Assembly (NCBI GenBank): GCA_016098155.1
Contig: JAAAJB010000357.1
Coordinates: forward strand, 1 to 36,420
Length of the DNA: 36,420 nucleotides
Source: Actinomortierella ambigua
Taxonomy: Eukaryota > Mortierellomycota > Mortierellomycetes > Mortierellales > Mortierellaceae
Direction of reading: 5' to 3'
A program made the translations under genes and the position numbers. Below the pieces are notes generated by a model. The model made no database searches, was not told where the DNA came from, and saw only the letters and a program-made list of their open reading frames with translations. The first letter of the stretch is position 1. Every line of letters begins with the position of its first letter. Shown here piece after piece: positions 11,020 through 23,155 of this stretch.

Positions 11020-11669
11020 CACTTTCTCTCAAGGAACAGTTTCTTTCAGACCCTCAGAATAGGGCAGTTGGCTCGAAAATGTGTGGTGTGTGTGGCTGAG
11101 GACCACTCCACTCAAACTGGACTGGCTGGAGGACTGTCCTGCTGCTGGGACAATCAAGGGCTCTCTCGTACACTCACACGCACACACTCTCTACCCACTG
11201 CTCTCTTTTCTCTCTTTCACTCACTCACTCTCTCTCTCTCTCTTTCTCTCTCGTAATCCCTTCCTCCCCTTGCCTTGGCAACCACGCTCTCCTCGTCTTT
11301 TTTTTCTGTCTTCCCTCTGCAGCCACGTTCCTTTTCTGCTCCTCTCCCCTCTCCCCCTCCTCCGCCTTGGATGCCCTTTTCCCTCCCTCTCTCTCTCCCT
11401 CTGCATGACCTTGCCCCAGTAGCCATTACTCGACCACTCACTCACTCATTCACACACTTTGGACGTTGGCGGAGTCTGCACCATTCCTCTCGTACTATCA
11501 ACTTTAATCCTTCGCACGCTCCAGCAGAAAGCGGGGTCCGGCCACCAAAGCCCTTGTTTGGGGCACCTTCTCCTCATCGTTTCAGCTTAATCCATCAGCG
11601 CCTTATCGTTACCCCACTGTGATCCTTAACAGACACTCTTGCCCCTTCCCCCCCTCCCGGCTATACAAC
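11020..11669. promoter_or_regulatory. Divergent promoter region, ANKRD40-like / RSPRY1-like
   Basis: About 650 bases between two start codons facing away from each other. It is pyrimidine-rich on the plus strand, with a (CT)n tract at about 11212-11252 and ACTCACTCATTCACACAC near 11433-11456. No clear TATA box was seen. It probably holds the promoters and leaders of both genes. Confidence 0.5.
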
Positions 11670-14600
11670 ATGAATCGTATCGCAGGCCGCCTCTGGGTCA
11701 AGGTGTTTGTCAAGGCACATATCCGTGCTGTGTGGAACAAGCTGAATAACATGACCGATTATGACGACCCATCCTCTGCTTTTGAGTCCCTCATCCGCCT
11801 CACCTCCACAGGTAAGTTATAAAAAAAGAAAACCTGCTGAACAACAAACGGAGACAGTACACAGCTATAAATGATTTGGGAGGAAAAAAAAGGGGGGGAA
11901 GGCAGTGGGGGGAGGGGGGTTCTGTCCTGAACAGGGCGCAAAAGTGCGGGCGGGAGTTGTAGGGAGAGGAATGGGGAGGGGTTGAAAAAAAAGGGTGCCT
12001 GAACCTGCTGATCCATTTTTGATGTCTTTTTGTTCTGACGGGAAGCTCTCCCTGGCGATTGCTATGCTCTTCATTGATTGTTTGTAGATTCGTCCTATTG
12101 CGATCTGCTTGGAGTCATGGTGGACACCATATCGCCAGAGTCGCCCATGGCATCGTGGTTCCTCTATCATATCATCGACCTGGCCGCACTACCATCGCAG
12201 CAAACCATCCGGCGTCTTTCACAAGAGCTTCTGAGCAAATGCTCACCAGGTATAGAACATGATGCCAAACCGTGCTGCGTCAAAGAAGCATTTGTGACAA
12301 ATATTATTATGCGATGGCGCTGGAGGAGTGACTAATGACAAAATTTTGATATTCGTTTCAATAGGCGGGCTCGCAAGGCTGCGGACACGAAAGAGATGCA
12401 GACCCACTGCTGCGCTTGTGTGGGGTGTTTTGGCCAGTCGACTCGCAGGCGAGCTGAGCACAGTACTGTTTTCAGAGGAGGTGTGCGACTGCCTGCTGAA
12501 TAACATTGAATATGATGCGGACATGATGTGCAAGGTATTCTCGATCATTGCCCTCGAGAAGTTTGCACTGACCGGTACGTACCCTTTTTTTTTCCTTCTC
12601 CGTGTTGTTACGGTGAAGGGTCTTTCTGCTGTCGAAAAAAAAATGTTTCGCGAGCCAAATCAAAGACCACGTAGGAATGAGGATTTGCTCACAGTAAAGA
12701 TTTTATTGGGCCTCTTATTTTTTGTTCAAACACACTGGGATTAGGACCTTGCAAGATTCGGATCATGCAAAGACCGATTCAAACTATTCTGAGAGGAGTG
12801 GCAAGCATGTCGACATTTGGATTAACAAATCAAGACGAAATCGCTGGAATCCGACAGGCAAAGCTCTGTGCAGATTGGGCCTTGCGGAAGGTGTTTTATG
12901 ACATACCAACACAGGTACGGCATTAGCATGCCACTGGACAAGAGACAGGAAATGCAAATATGGCTCAGAAAATGCCAACTCATTAATGCTCATCCCATGC
13001 CTTGCACCACTCTTGATAAATAGACGCGTCGATCCTACTCAACAGGACCTAGATCGCCAACGCAGGACCACTTCGGCTCCAACTCCAGCTCCAGCTCCAG
13101 TCCTAATGCAGCTCGGGGCTCCATGTCTTCTTCGGGATCAATGTCTATGGGCTCTGAAAAGTCTCTTGCGCCCAAGAACTCGCATATCAAGGTTATGCTC
13201 AACATCACCGAGGGACCGCGCCATTGGAAAATATCCGAAGATGGCTTGATGGTGCGCAACGATGGCTCGTCCTTTGAGTCGATACGGGCCACTGTGAGTG
13301 TCACCTGTGGCAAGTGGTACTATGAAGTGACAGTCTTGACTTCTGGGATCATGCAAATCGGCTGGGCCACCCCTCAGTGCCGATTCTGTCCAGATGAAGG
13401 CACGGGTGTCGGCGATGACCTCTTTGGGTTCTCTTACGATGGATGCCGCAACCTTCTCTGGGCGAATGGCGAATCGACCCATTATGGCGACTCTGGTTCA
13501 TGGCGGCCTGGCGATGTGCTGGGGTTCTACCTTGATGTGGACAACTCACAACTGGAATGCTTCCTCAACGGCGTCCCTCTTGGCAGCACAACACCTTTCG
13601 CCTCCATTGGCCACTTCCAGGATCAAGCTGCTGCTGGATATTTCCCAGCGTTCTCAGTTACGCCTTTGCAACAGATTGAACTGAACTTTGGAGCGTCGCC
13701 TTTTAGGTATCAGAGTGGACACATGAAGGAGTGGCTTTGTCTTCATATACTTTGAAGGAGTGTAGTTGAATGGACTTATTAATGGTTGAACGCCTCGTTC
13801 TTTGCTTTTGGTTTACTTACCTCTCATGGACAGATACGCACCTGCACGCCCATGGCGGAACCTGAACGATCATGGAACTTTGACCCCTGAACTCCGAGAA
13901 GCTATCACAAAGTCGGGCGCGAGCGATCTTGCCAGCAAACTGAACCTGGACCCAGAGACAGGCTTGCGCGTAGCCATTGTGACGGAGCAAGAGATTGACT
14001 ATTCGTCCCTTTGCACAATATGCTGTGACCATTCCGCGACCATCACCTTGCAGCCTTGTGGACACGACGGGCTTTGTGTACAGTGTGCGTACGCACTGGA
14101 TCAATGGTGAGTGCCCCCCTCTAAGCCAGGAGTCGATAGTACATTTTCAAGTGTGGCTGTGCATTATAAGTTTTTTTTACTAACCTACACAAGCTCCGCA
14201 CTCTGTATCTGTGCGTATATGTATATGGATGTATACGTTCAAATAGTCCAATGTGCCGTACCAGGATATTCCAGCGACAGATGATCCCAACGCCTAGTGG
14301 ATCAGCGGAGGCATCAGTGCCAGGATCTTGCAGCTCTGGTGGTGATGGGTCTGGACTTTGTATCAGTGGGGTTTCAGGATCATTTTCAGCGCCACAACTG
14401 AATGCTCAGGGTGACATTGTTTGTTCCGAGGCTTCACTACCGATCCTGGCAGACCGACCTCTGACGGCAGCCGAGGCAGCGGCGCATCGGCTCTCGCGGC
14501 AACAGAGTATGATGGCGACGTCGAGTTCCGCAACGTCGATGCCCATGTCGTCCTCATCGTCAAGCTCTGCGGCAGCTATGGGCGATAACGCCAATGTTTC

Positions 14601-16239
14601 ATCGACCGTTCACGCCGAGGAACAGGACAGGGAGGAGAAGGAGAAGGTCAAGGAGAAGGAGCTGACGGACACCAACAGATCTGTTGATGATATCTTTTCA
14701 CCTCCTTGCACTACGTACTTTCGTTTTCTGAATGCATCGACCACATCGGCAGCAACAGCAGGACCAAGACATCCGATGACAAGCAACCACCAGCTTGCCA
14801 CCACACATAGCTCGACCTACAGCAGTGGTAGCAGCGAGTCCCTGACATTGGCCACATCTACCTCGATGCCAACACTATTGTCACCAATGCCTTCTTCTTC
14901 ATCGGCGTCGCAAGTCCCAGCCCACGCCATGAAGGAGGATGGGGAGGGGGGCAATAGCGACTCGCGTGCAAGCGACATGGCGATCATGGAGGAAGAGGGT
15001 TACCACGACGAGGAAGAAGAAGATGCACTGATGGACCTTGCAGAGGATGCCTCGCCTCGTTCGATTTCCTCGCTCGACTCGTTTGGCTCGGGGCGAGAGG
15101 CGAGTCTGGATGAAGTGATGGAGCGAGGCGTGCCGGACTTTCCGGATGCTTCGACGCTTTCGAGTCACAGGAACAGTATCTCGACGAGTATGGCCAGCTT
15201 GTCGAGCGTGGCGGGCTTGGTGGGCGGTGGAGTTGTCTCTGGAGGCGTGGTTGTCAGCAGCAGCAGCAACAGCAGCAGCAGCAATAGCATTGGCGGTCAT
15301 GGTAGTGGTGATAGTAGTAGTGGCAGCAACAGCAACAGCAGCATTATTAGTATGGGTAGTGGTGGAGGTAGTGGTAATATCGCCGCGCCACTACCGCTGC
15401 AAGATGCCCTACCACTTCCCTCGCCTGCGCAGCGTCCCCTGCCGCCGTTGATGCCATCTCAGCATGCACTGAGGGCACAATCGTCGTCTTCGTCGTCCTC
15501 GTCGTCGTCGACGGCCTCAACTGCGTCCGCACCTCTCAGCTTCCCGCCAGGTCATCACCACCCACACCACCATCCATTCCATCATCATCACCACCACCAG
15601 CACCAGCACCACCAACACCATTCGCACCATCACCATCACCATATGTATCAGCACCACCATCATAATCCTTTCCAGCACCATCAGTCGCAACACCCCCTAG
15701 CAGCTTGTGAACCCGCGTCTTCAGTAGCAGTAGGGTCGTCTTCTTCAACATCGTCGTCCGTCGGTCGTCGTAGTAGCCTTGCGGATGACATGCGGCTACT
15801 CTTGCAGCAGCAAGGGATCTTGCCTGCGCAGCAGGCGCCTCAGTCGCCGATGATTGGAACGGCGGCGATCATGCAGCAACCCCATGGGAGTAGAGAGAAT
15901 GTTCGTGTAGGACCGATGGAACAACCCGCATCGTCATCCTTGTCCTCGTCCTTGTCCTCGTCCTCCTTCGCCGACACTGGATCACAACAGCGGCTACCGA
16001 CGTCGGGTGTGGTGTTGGAGCAACAGGTGGGCAATATGAGGTTCGCGGAGGTAGGGTCGTTGTCGTCGTCGTCGTCGCCCCCAGATTCGCTGTCGCCGTT
16101 ACCGACGTTGGCTTCGTTGACAACGGCGTTTGGTAATAATAATATGTCCAGCGGCGGTGCTGGCGGTAGTGGCGCTGGGGGCGCAAGTCGGCCAGGTGGA
16201 CGACGGGCGTCGTTGCCGGCGAACCGCCTGGAAATGTGA
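11670..16239 (+). CDS. RSPRY1-like SPRY and RING finger protein (probable E3 ubiquitin ligase)
   Basis: A 1210-residue protein from seven exons: 11670-11811, 12088-12249, 12365-12574, 12745-12914, 13024-13706, 13834-14106 and 14247-16239 (3633 nt, all phases consistent). Residues 1-228 are helical, Leu/Val-rich, like the N-terminal region of animal RSPRY1. SPRY lies at about 289-457 (GKWYYEVT, MQIGWATPQ, DDLFGFSYDG, GDVLGFYLDVD, FLNGV). RING lies at 516-550: CTIC, LQPCGH, LCVQC and CPMC, the last cysteine pair created by splicing TG to T at 14106/14247. This order SPRY-then-RING is the RSPRY1 plan; such RINGs recruit E2 enzymes. Odd: a 660-residue C-terminal tail of Ser, acidic and Gly/Ser runs with a His-rich stretch at about 980-1030; RSPRY1 usually ends just after the RING. 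The start at 11670 is the first ATG in frame. AATAAA is at 16267-16272. Confidence 0.88.
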
Positions 16240-16536
16240 AGAGGAAGGAGGGAGGAGAGAGTATGTAATAAAACTGGTTCAATGTTTTTTTTTTCTTATA
16301 AAAAAAAAATAAAAAAGACACCCCCACCCCTCTCTCCCATCTCCTGGAACATCATATAAAACTCATAGACGGTGTTGCTGTATTGGTATTTATGGATATG
16401 GATGGTATGTGAGAAACAAAGAAACAGCTAGAAAGCAGAGTGTCGTACAAGTTTGTAGAATGGAAAGACTACAAGAGAGCAAATGAAAGTAGAGTAGGGT
16501 GGAGGGAAGTACGAGTGGTGAAAGAGAGAGAGAGAC
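16240..16536. other. Convergent 3' flanks
   Basis: About 300 bases between the stop codons of the RSPRY1-like and GNA1-like genes. It contains AATAAA at 16267-16272 followed by T-rich and A-rich runs to 16316, consistent with polyadenylation signals. No gene is seen. Confidence 0.6.
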
Positions 16537-18703
16537 TTAATGGACAGCGAGGGTAGAGCGCTCCAGCTCTGGCTCAGCCGACAAGATGGAGATGTCCTTG
16601 ATGGTTTCTACGGAGGTGGCATTGCCGAGTGCAATATCCAGCTTGCACGAGGAAGCGCTGAGTGCAGGGAGAGTGGCGACATCAGTCGAGGACGAGTTGT
16701 TGGACGACGCTGTCGAGGAAGAGGAGGATGGGAGCTCCTCTTCTGTGATGGTGACGGGTTCAGGGACCGATACAGGCACAGCTGCAGTGGATGGTGGTGA
16801 TGACGACGAAGATGATGAAGATGATGGTGTGGCTGATGTGGCTCCAGGCAGATAAAGGGCCATGTGCAGATCCTTACGTACGAAATCCGACTTTTGGTAA
16901 AAGGCCTCGTTTGATTCTGAACAGGTGAGCAGGAGTTTGTAGCAGCCGAGCTGTTGGGCGAGGTAGCGGAGCTGGTCAATGAGCCGGATACCAAATTTCT
17001 TGCCTCGTTGCGAGTCGTGGACGACAATGTCCTCGATGTGGCCTGCTTTGCCACTGCTGCGAATAAACTTTTGCTCGACAATGAGCGTTCCCGAGGCCAC
17101 AATCCGCTCCTGCGACAGGTCCTCAATCACGACGATGTGGTACACCCCGGGAACGCGTTGCATGCTGTCAAAACAGGTCGCAAAGGTCTCGGCCGTGGCC
17201 GTGCCTACGACGGTTAGGCCTGCTAGACAGTCATAAAAGCCTGGAAAAAGAAAGGAAGCGGAAGAGGAAGAGAGAGAGAGATGCGCGTTAGCTTACGAAT
17301 TGAGCTTATTGCGGTATGATGATGGGTGTGTGCAATTGGCGAAAGGGCATTCGTCCCAAAAGATCGATTTGGTTTCGGCTCTCAATTTTTTTTTTCAATG
17401 CCCCCCCCCCCCTTCGTTGGAATATTGTATCCGTGGGCAAATAGGAAATTCTAACAGAGTGCTCAAAGTCATGGGTCGCACAAGGACACAGAAAAAAATG
17501 CTTAAATTTTTTTTCTGTTTGCCCTTCTCCCCCCCCCCGTCTCTCACCTCCTCTCCCCTAATCCCTTTTTAGTCACTAAAAATAAGTTTAGACCTTTTCC
17601 TCTTGGAGCACATGCACGATGCTGCAACCTCCTCCTCCCTTTCCCTCTCTTTCCCTGACCTCTGTCTCTTTCCTCTTCTTCGTCTTCTCCCCCTCTACCC
17701 TCCTAACCGAGTGCTTACCCTTTTCATAGTCTGTCATCTCGAGTGGCCGCATCAGATAGCCCTCGGGGAGCTGGCTCTGCACCTCTGAAGAGATGAGGGA
17801 GGGCGAGAACAGGGCCGACGAGGACGGTACAAAGCTCATGTTGGACTTGTTCATGTGGCTATGACTGTGGATGTTGCTAAGGGTGCGCTGCTGCTGCTGC
17901 TGGCCGTGGCTTTGGTCTGCGGTGGAAGACGAGAAGGACGATGTGCGGGTTGCCGCTGCTGCTGCTGCCTTGGTGTTGGTGGTTGTGGTTGTTGTCTCCA
18001 CAAGCGAGGACGAGCTGGGTTCCTTCTTGGTGCGCCGAGATGAGAACAGGGCTGAAAGCGACGAAAAGAACGAGTTGCGCTTGGTCTGGCGAGAACTATG
18101 CTCTTTTGCGGGGCTGGTGTGGGCGAGGGGTGTAAGAGGAGAGTGAGGCGAAGGACCAGAAGCCTGGTGTTGTTGCTGTGGTGGTGGTGGTAGTGTTGCT
18201 GATGCTGTTGCTACTGCTGCCACTGTTGCTGCTGCTGCTGCTGCCTGTGAGCTGCTGGCGTCTGAAAGAGTCAAGGCGTTGGGCTGGTCGTTGTCGTTGG
18301 CAGTAGATGTAGGGGTGGCGTCTGAAGACGACCGCGGGGAAGACGAAGAGGAAGACGAGGAAGAAGATGGCAGAGAGGACAAAGTCGAATCGGGCGAGGG
18401 ATCCAGAGGGGAGGAGGATTCCTTTTTATTCTGTTCCAGTCCCTGGCAGTGGTCAGCCTTCTCCCTCTCATCGTCGTCCTCGTCGTTTTCGTCGTCGCCC
18501 TCTCCTTGGGAGGAAGAGGCCTCAGCATCCCCCTCTTCAATGTCGTTCTGCTTACTGCCAATGCTCCGACTTAGGTAGCCGGTAAACAGGGTATCGCTGA
18601 GCTTCAGTGCGTCTTCGGAAGTTCCGTCCTCCACGGACAAGAGGGACGACAGCGGCTGTTCGTCGTCCAGAGGCTGGAGTGGAAGAGTGGTTGATGCCAT
18701 CAT
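16537..18703 (-). CDS. GNA1: Glucosamine-6-phosphate N-acetyltransferase with long disordered extensions
   Basis: Gna1 transfers acetyl from acetyl-CoA to glucosamine-6-phosphate, a step to UDP-GlcNAc for chitin and glycosylation. Exons 17719-18703 and 16537-17240 join in phase 1 (intron 478 nt) to give 562 residues. The GNAT core is at about 312-459: LPEGYLMRPLEMTDYEKG, then LAGLTVVGTATAETF, then GHIEDIVVHDSQRGKKFG with the acetyl-CoA pyrophosphate loop (QRGKKFG, about 406-412), GCYKLLLTCSESNEAFYQK and LHMALYL. This matches the whole of yeast Gna1 (about 160 residues). Odd: some 310 residues upstream and about 100 downstream are Ser, Gln, Ala and acidic low complexity. The exon that carries the N-terminal extension also carries the start of the GNAT fold, so extension and enzyme share one message. 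The first ATG is at 18703; a second follows directly. An internal start nearer the core cannot be excluded. Confidence 0.88.
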
Positions 18704-19765
18704 TGTTGCTGGGTAGGGAGGGGTGAGGAGGAGTGAAGAGGGTAGACTGGGTGGCAGTAGGGTGTTGTGAAGGATGGGCGGATGGATGCTCAATGGGCTA
18801 CTGTGAGAGGGGGGGGATTGAAATGGAAAAAGGGACTGGGTGGGAGATGCTGCTGTGAAGGAAAAGGGGGGAGGGGAAGAAGCAAACTGAAAGAGTGCTT
18901 GGTGTGGATGGGTATACTCAAGTCAAGTCGATATGGAAAACGAAGAAGAAGAAAAAGAAGAAGAAAACGAAGACATGGCTCAGTTCTGGCCCTCCTGTAT
19001 TTAACAAAAAAAAAGCCAGGAGCAGGAATTGGAGAAGGCGGGGACATGGCCTTGCATAACTCTGTTCTCCCACATGCGGAAAGAAAGGTACCCAGACAAA
19101 GCATTTCAGTTGCGTTAAAAATATCACAATACAACTTGACTGAATAGCAGTGGTGCTGGGAAAGAAAAAAAAAAAGGTACAAGCTCGTGTTCCAAAAAGA
19201 CTTTACGAGAGCACTCTGTCCGTTCTCCTGTTGTTGGTGTCCCTTGCTCATCCATCCTCTGTACGGGGCTGAAATGCTGTACAACAATAACAACAACAAC
19301 AAAAGTCGAGGTAGGATCTGCATCCCATTCCCACCTCCTTTCAACACCAAGTCATGCTTGGCATTTGAAGAAAGAGCAAACCAATTCCAGTCCATGCAGC
19401 AGGACAGCATGGTGCCCACGCACGAGCCCTGTCTGGTGCTACCCTTGTAGAGCGCTTGAAACATTTGTTGGTGAGACTTGGCCTCCCCCTTCCTCCTCCA
19501 CCTCCCTTCTCCGCGGCGACAATTGCGTAATGCCCTGCTTTTCATTATTGTTTGGTGCTCTCTGTACGTTGGAATGACATTTGTTTGTTCGGTTGTCAAC
19601 CTTGAAAGTGGGAAACAGAGCTCAGAATCCGGTTCTTTGGGTTCAGAAACCTAAACATCCCCCGCACACAAGTCGTGACTTTTGTTTGGGCAGGTGTGTG
19701 TGTTCGCGCATGCCTCACCCACCCACAACTCTAACCTTTGCATTCACATTCAATCAACACGACCA
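18704..19765. promoter_or_regulatory. Divergent promoter region, GNA1-like / SET gene
   Basis: About 1.06 kb between divergent start codons. It has GA/CT tracts (18930-18975 GAAGAA-rich on plus), an AAC/AAT repeat at 19280-19303 and homopolymer A at 19013-19016 and 19163-19174. The minus strand is open for 269 codons at 18790-19599, but the translation is biased and featureless, so no gene is called. Confidence 0.45.
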
Positions 19766-22725
19766 ATGGAAATGGAGGCACCATCGAGCAAGGAGGCCAG
19801 ATTCAAAAAGTGGCTAAAGGACAATGGCGCCTGCTTCGACAAGCTGGACTTTTATGCTGGTAGGTGACAAAAAAGCGTGGCCACGCCTTGATCGGATCCT
19901 CTTTTTTTCTGCCTTTCCATTTTTTACTACTTGTGAGCACCAAACCTTGCCAATGCACTCACATGGCCGCGTCTTTGTTCGGGCGTCTTTCCTTTTCCCT
20001 CAGACAGCGAAGGGTGCGGAGGCACATACAGCATAGAAGACATACAAGAGGACGAAGTCTTTGCCTCCATTCCATTAGATCCGTTGGTCATCACGGTCGC
20101 AAAGGCGCGCAGAGCACTCCCTCCAGCAATCTTCCAGAAGCAACCTCCTATCAACACCAACACCAGCAACAACAGTGATGTCAAACCCGAGGATGAAGAT
20201 ATCCCAGAGGCTGATAGTGGGCATCTGCGTCAAAATTCACGGTTGGGTGACGAACAAGAAATCGCTAGCAACCAGGGTGGTCACTCTACAGAAACACAGA
20301 CAACCACTCCTTCCAGCAAACCACAGGCTAAGCTGGAGGAAGTGGTAATTCCAAGCCGGGTCATCTTGATCCTGTACTTGATCCAGCAAAAGCTCCTTGG
20401 AGAAGAGTCATTCTATTTCCCATTTTTCAGCATGGTGCCCGGGCCGATCCCTACTGCATTGACCATGGACCTTCAAGATCTAGACTTCTTGCGGGGAACC
20501 AATGCTTTCCATGTGACACAGGAACTGCAAGAAAGACTCAGGAAGCAATATGAAACGATCATACATATTGTTGGACATGCTTTGTCACCAAAGGACTATA
20601 CCTGGTAAGAAGACGATCCTCGAATACCTGTCCATGAATTTTAGGGAGGCCAGGCACATTCCAATGGTTCTGACCCCCCCCCCGATGCACCCCTTCCCAT
20701 TCTTTGTTTTCGCTCTTCTAAAAAAAATTATAGGGAACGATTTCTTTGGGCCGAAACAGTCATTTCTTCGAGGGCTTTCCCTGCTCACTTGTTTGGTGAA
20801 GCCAACGAGAGAGAAGTTGCCATCGTTCCGCTAAGCGGTATGGTATACTGTTTTGAAATTGTTCTCTATCACTCCTATTCCTACGGAGGAAATGACTATT
20901 GATCGATACATGACTCTCTATGCTTGGTCCTTCAATAGATATGCTGAACCACCGATGTAGGCAAAAGGCAACCTGGACCAAGACTGAGATGGGTATCAAC
21001 ATGTCGGGATCTTTTGTCAAGGCCGGCGATCAAGTATTTAACAACTATGGTCCAAAGGTAAGGGTACACTTGAAGAGACCGTGCCCTACATGCATTGTTA
21101 GAATCAAACTCAACCACTGACAACCCCCTTCACCTTCCCCCCTCCTTTTTTTTCCTGCAATTCTTTCAACATAGTCGAACGAAGAATGTAAGAGTGGAAA
21201 CTGGATTAACTCAGGATTTCCCGCTGGGCACGACTCTGCATGTGCTAACATTATCCCTCTTTGCTATTGATAGTACTCATTGCATATGGATTTTGCATTG
21301 AGGTACATATCATGCTCTTTTACGGTGACAGGATATGAGTGTTATTATGCACTTGCTAATTGCTGCCTATTCATACTCTATTTCAATATTTGATAGGACA
21401 ATCCTGATGATCATGTCACGTTGAAGGCCAACTTCTCGAGGGATCCAGATCGGGACCGAAAGCGTGTGATTCTCGAGCGCGCAGGAATATCCATGGAATC
21501 TGTTCATTACCTTGGCCATGAAAGCATCCCAGCGTCTCTTCTGATGACGATGCGTGTGATGGCTATGAACCCGTATGAAGTCGAGTACTTTTACGGATAC
21601 TCTCCCATGAATGAACGTTCCATGAAGGACATTCTGGAGTTTGTAGGGTTTAGGAATGAGTTTGCGATGTTGGATTTACTCGATCTGCTTCTTGGTAGCA
21701 AGATTCAAGCGCTCCAGGATTCGGATCAATTCCTCAAAGAGCCAGAAAACGCGGCCCAACGCTTTGCTCTGGTTTATCGAAACGGTAAACCACTTCTGTA
21801 CACAATGGAAATGATGGAAACTGGGAAAGGAACAATTGGATGATACCCAAAAAAAAGTTCTAATGACGATATTTCTAATAGGCCAGAGGCGCATCCTGAA
21901 CAAGGGCACTCAACATCTCCGAGGCTTATTTGCGGTATTATTATCGGATGCTCAGGACAAATCTGCCCCGGCTGGCACCGCACCCTTCTTGGCTTTGGAG
22001 AATGCGCGCCCCACGAGAACGCAGTGGTCAGACATTGCAGGCCTAGAAACGAGGACCATGTCTGAACTGAAGGAAGAGGCTATCCGAACGCTGGTGGTGG
22101 AAGCACGAAGCCTCATGGTCCAGCACAATGACGACATTTTTGGTGAGGCCATGATGACAGCCTTTCCTAACCATGGCTGGGGTGACAGCGAGTACGGCGC
22201 TACACCCATAAACCACTCATTGCATACCGCCTCCGAGGAAATGATGGAGGCTGAGGACGAGATGGCGATCCAGCTCGAACAGGATGCGATACTGACATCG
22301 TACATGATCTATCTCCGTTATCGTCCGGAGGAGGAGGCAAATTGGCCTGCTTTGAATTTTGTCCGTGCAGCATGCAAGTTTGACTATGCAAGGTAAGACC
22401 CGGGCTGACTAGAGGAGGACGTATAACGCCACCACACGCCTAGATTCAACCCAATACCATGATCCAGTGTGCTCAACTTCCACTTGCCATCCTTTTTTTT
22501 TTTTTTTTTTTTGCGTATAGTATACTGGATGAAGACATGACAGAAGACATCCTAGACTTGCATGCTTCTTTGACAAACGTTTTTGAAGCAGTCGATGAGA
22601 AAGTTTTTGATCCCAAGAAGTTCAGCCCAGAAATGTTTCTGTGGGCCACAGGAGTGTTGGAGGTGCACTCGATTAGCTTTCATCTGGACAATGGTCAAGT
22701 TGTTAGCGGCATTCTGCCAAAGTAG
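19766..22725 (+). CDS. SET-domain protein lysine methyltransferase (SETD3/SETD4/Rubisco-LSMT type)
   Basis: A predicted S-adenosylmethionine-dependent methyltransferase of 687 residues. Nine exons: 19766-19859, 20004-20604, 20734-20837, 20939-21057, 21175-21187 (13 nt), 21274-21302, 21397-21784, 21882-22392 and 22521-22725; total 2064 nt. The SET fold is split as in this class: GGTYSIEDIQEDEVFASIP (about 37-56), a variable insert (about 77-135, acidic/Ser/Gln), the long i-SET helices with ERFLWAETVISSRAF, then the core DMLNHR (267-272, catalytic/SAM NH motif) and VFNNYGPKSNEELLIAYGF (Tyr of NNYG at 303). The remainder resembles the helical Rubisco-LSMT substrate-binding domain. The substrate cannot be told. 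A T20 tract (22493-22512) forms the polypyrimidine tract of the last intron. The stop lies 88 nt from the convergent 80-residue gene. Confidence 0.88.
22493..22512 (+). repeat. T20 tract at a 3' splice site
   Basis: Twenty consecutive T, eight bases before the last acceptor (GTATAG, 22515-22520) of the SET gene. It serves as an unusually pure polypyrimidine tract and is likely to vary in length. Confidence 0.9.
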
Positions 22726-22813
22726 AGAGGATCTAAGAACGATATCTGATAAACAAAAGCGCGCCTTTATGCAACATATCTGCTCCCTTTGAAGTCGCCC
22801 ACGACTTGAAAAG

Positions 22814-23155
22814 CTATTGGTTTGCCTCAGTGTCGGTTTTTGCCTCGATCTCCATGCTGACAGCTTCGCCATTGGTGGCGCTTACTTCACCGTAAGGGTT
22901 CGCTTGCGATTGGGCACGAAGCAATGCAGTCAAGGTTGCTGTCAGGGCATCCGCACGCACTGGGGGATAACATGTAAGAGTAAAGTTTAGCATCCACGTC
23001 TGCAGGCCTCTTCCCCTCGCTGGAGATACGGTGCGAAAAAAAAAGAGAGAGAATTTACCATCCAAGCTGTCAAGAGCTTCATTGGCGGCATCAATGTCCT
23101 TGAGGATCTTGGAAACGTCCACTCCTTCATCAAAGTCAAATTCAGGGTCTGTCAT
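22814..23155 (-). CDS. Small acidic protein, 80 residues, unrecognised
   Basis: Exons 23059-23155 and 22814-22959 join in phase 1 (GAT G / TG) across a 99-nt intron with donor GTAAAT and acceptor CCCCAG. The product is acidic and predicted helical: an N-terminal FDFDEGVDV segment, then a heptad-like stretch (ILKDIDAANEALDSLDVRADALTATLTALL, described here in pieces) and a polar tail with acidic residues. No signal peptide or membrane segment is seen. It could be a small subunit of a complex, but no family was recognised. A continuous frame extends upstream to 23209 without an ATG, so the start at 23155 is the natural choice. It is divergently paired with the Prp38-like gene. Precise splicing with preserved phase is the main reason to believe it is real. 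Confidence 0.68.
   Translation of the reverse strand: MTDPEFDFDEGVDVSKILKDIDAANEALDSLDGKFSLFFFRTVSPARGRGLQTWMLNFTLTCYPPVRADALTATLTALLRAQSQANPYGEVSATNGEAVSMEIEAKTDTEANQ

Noticed and set aside
18790..19599. Minus-strand open frame of 269 codons upstream of GNA1
   Set aside because: The translation has no domain, is biased by CT/GA tracts, and its start is not an ATG in good context; it lies in the divergent promoter region.
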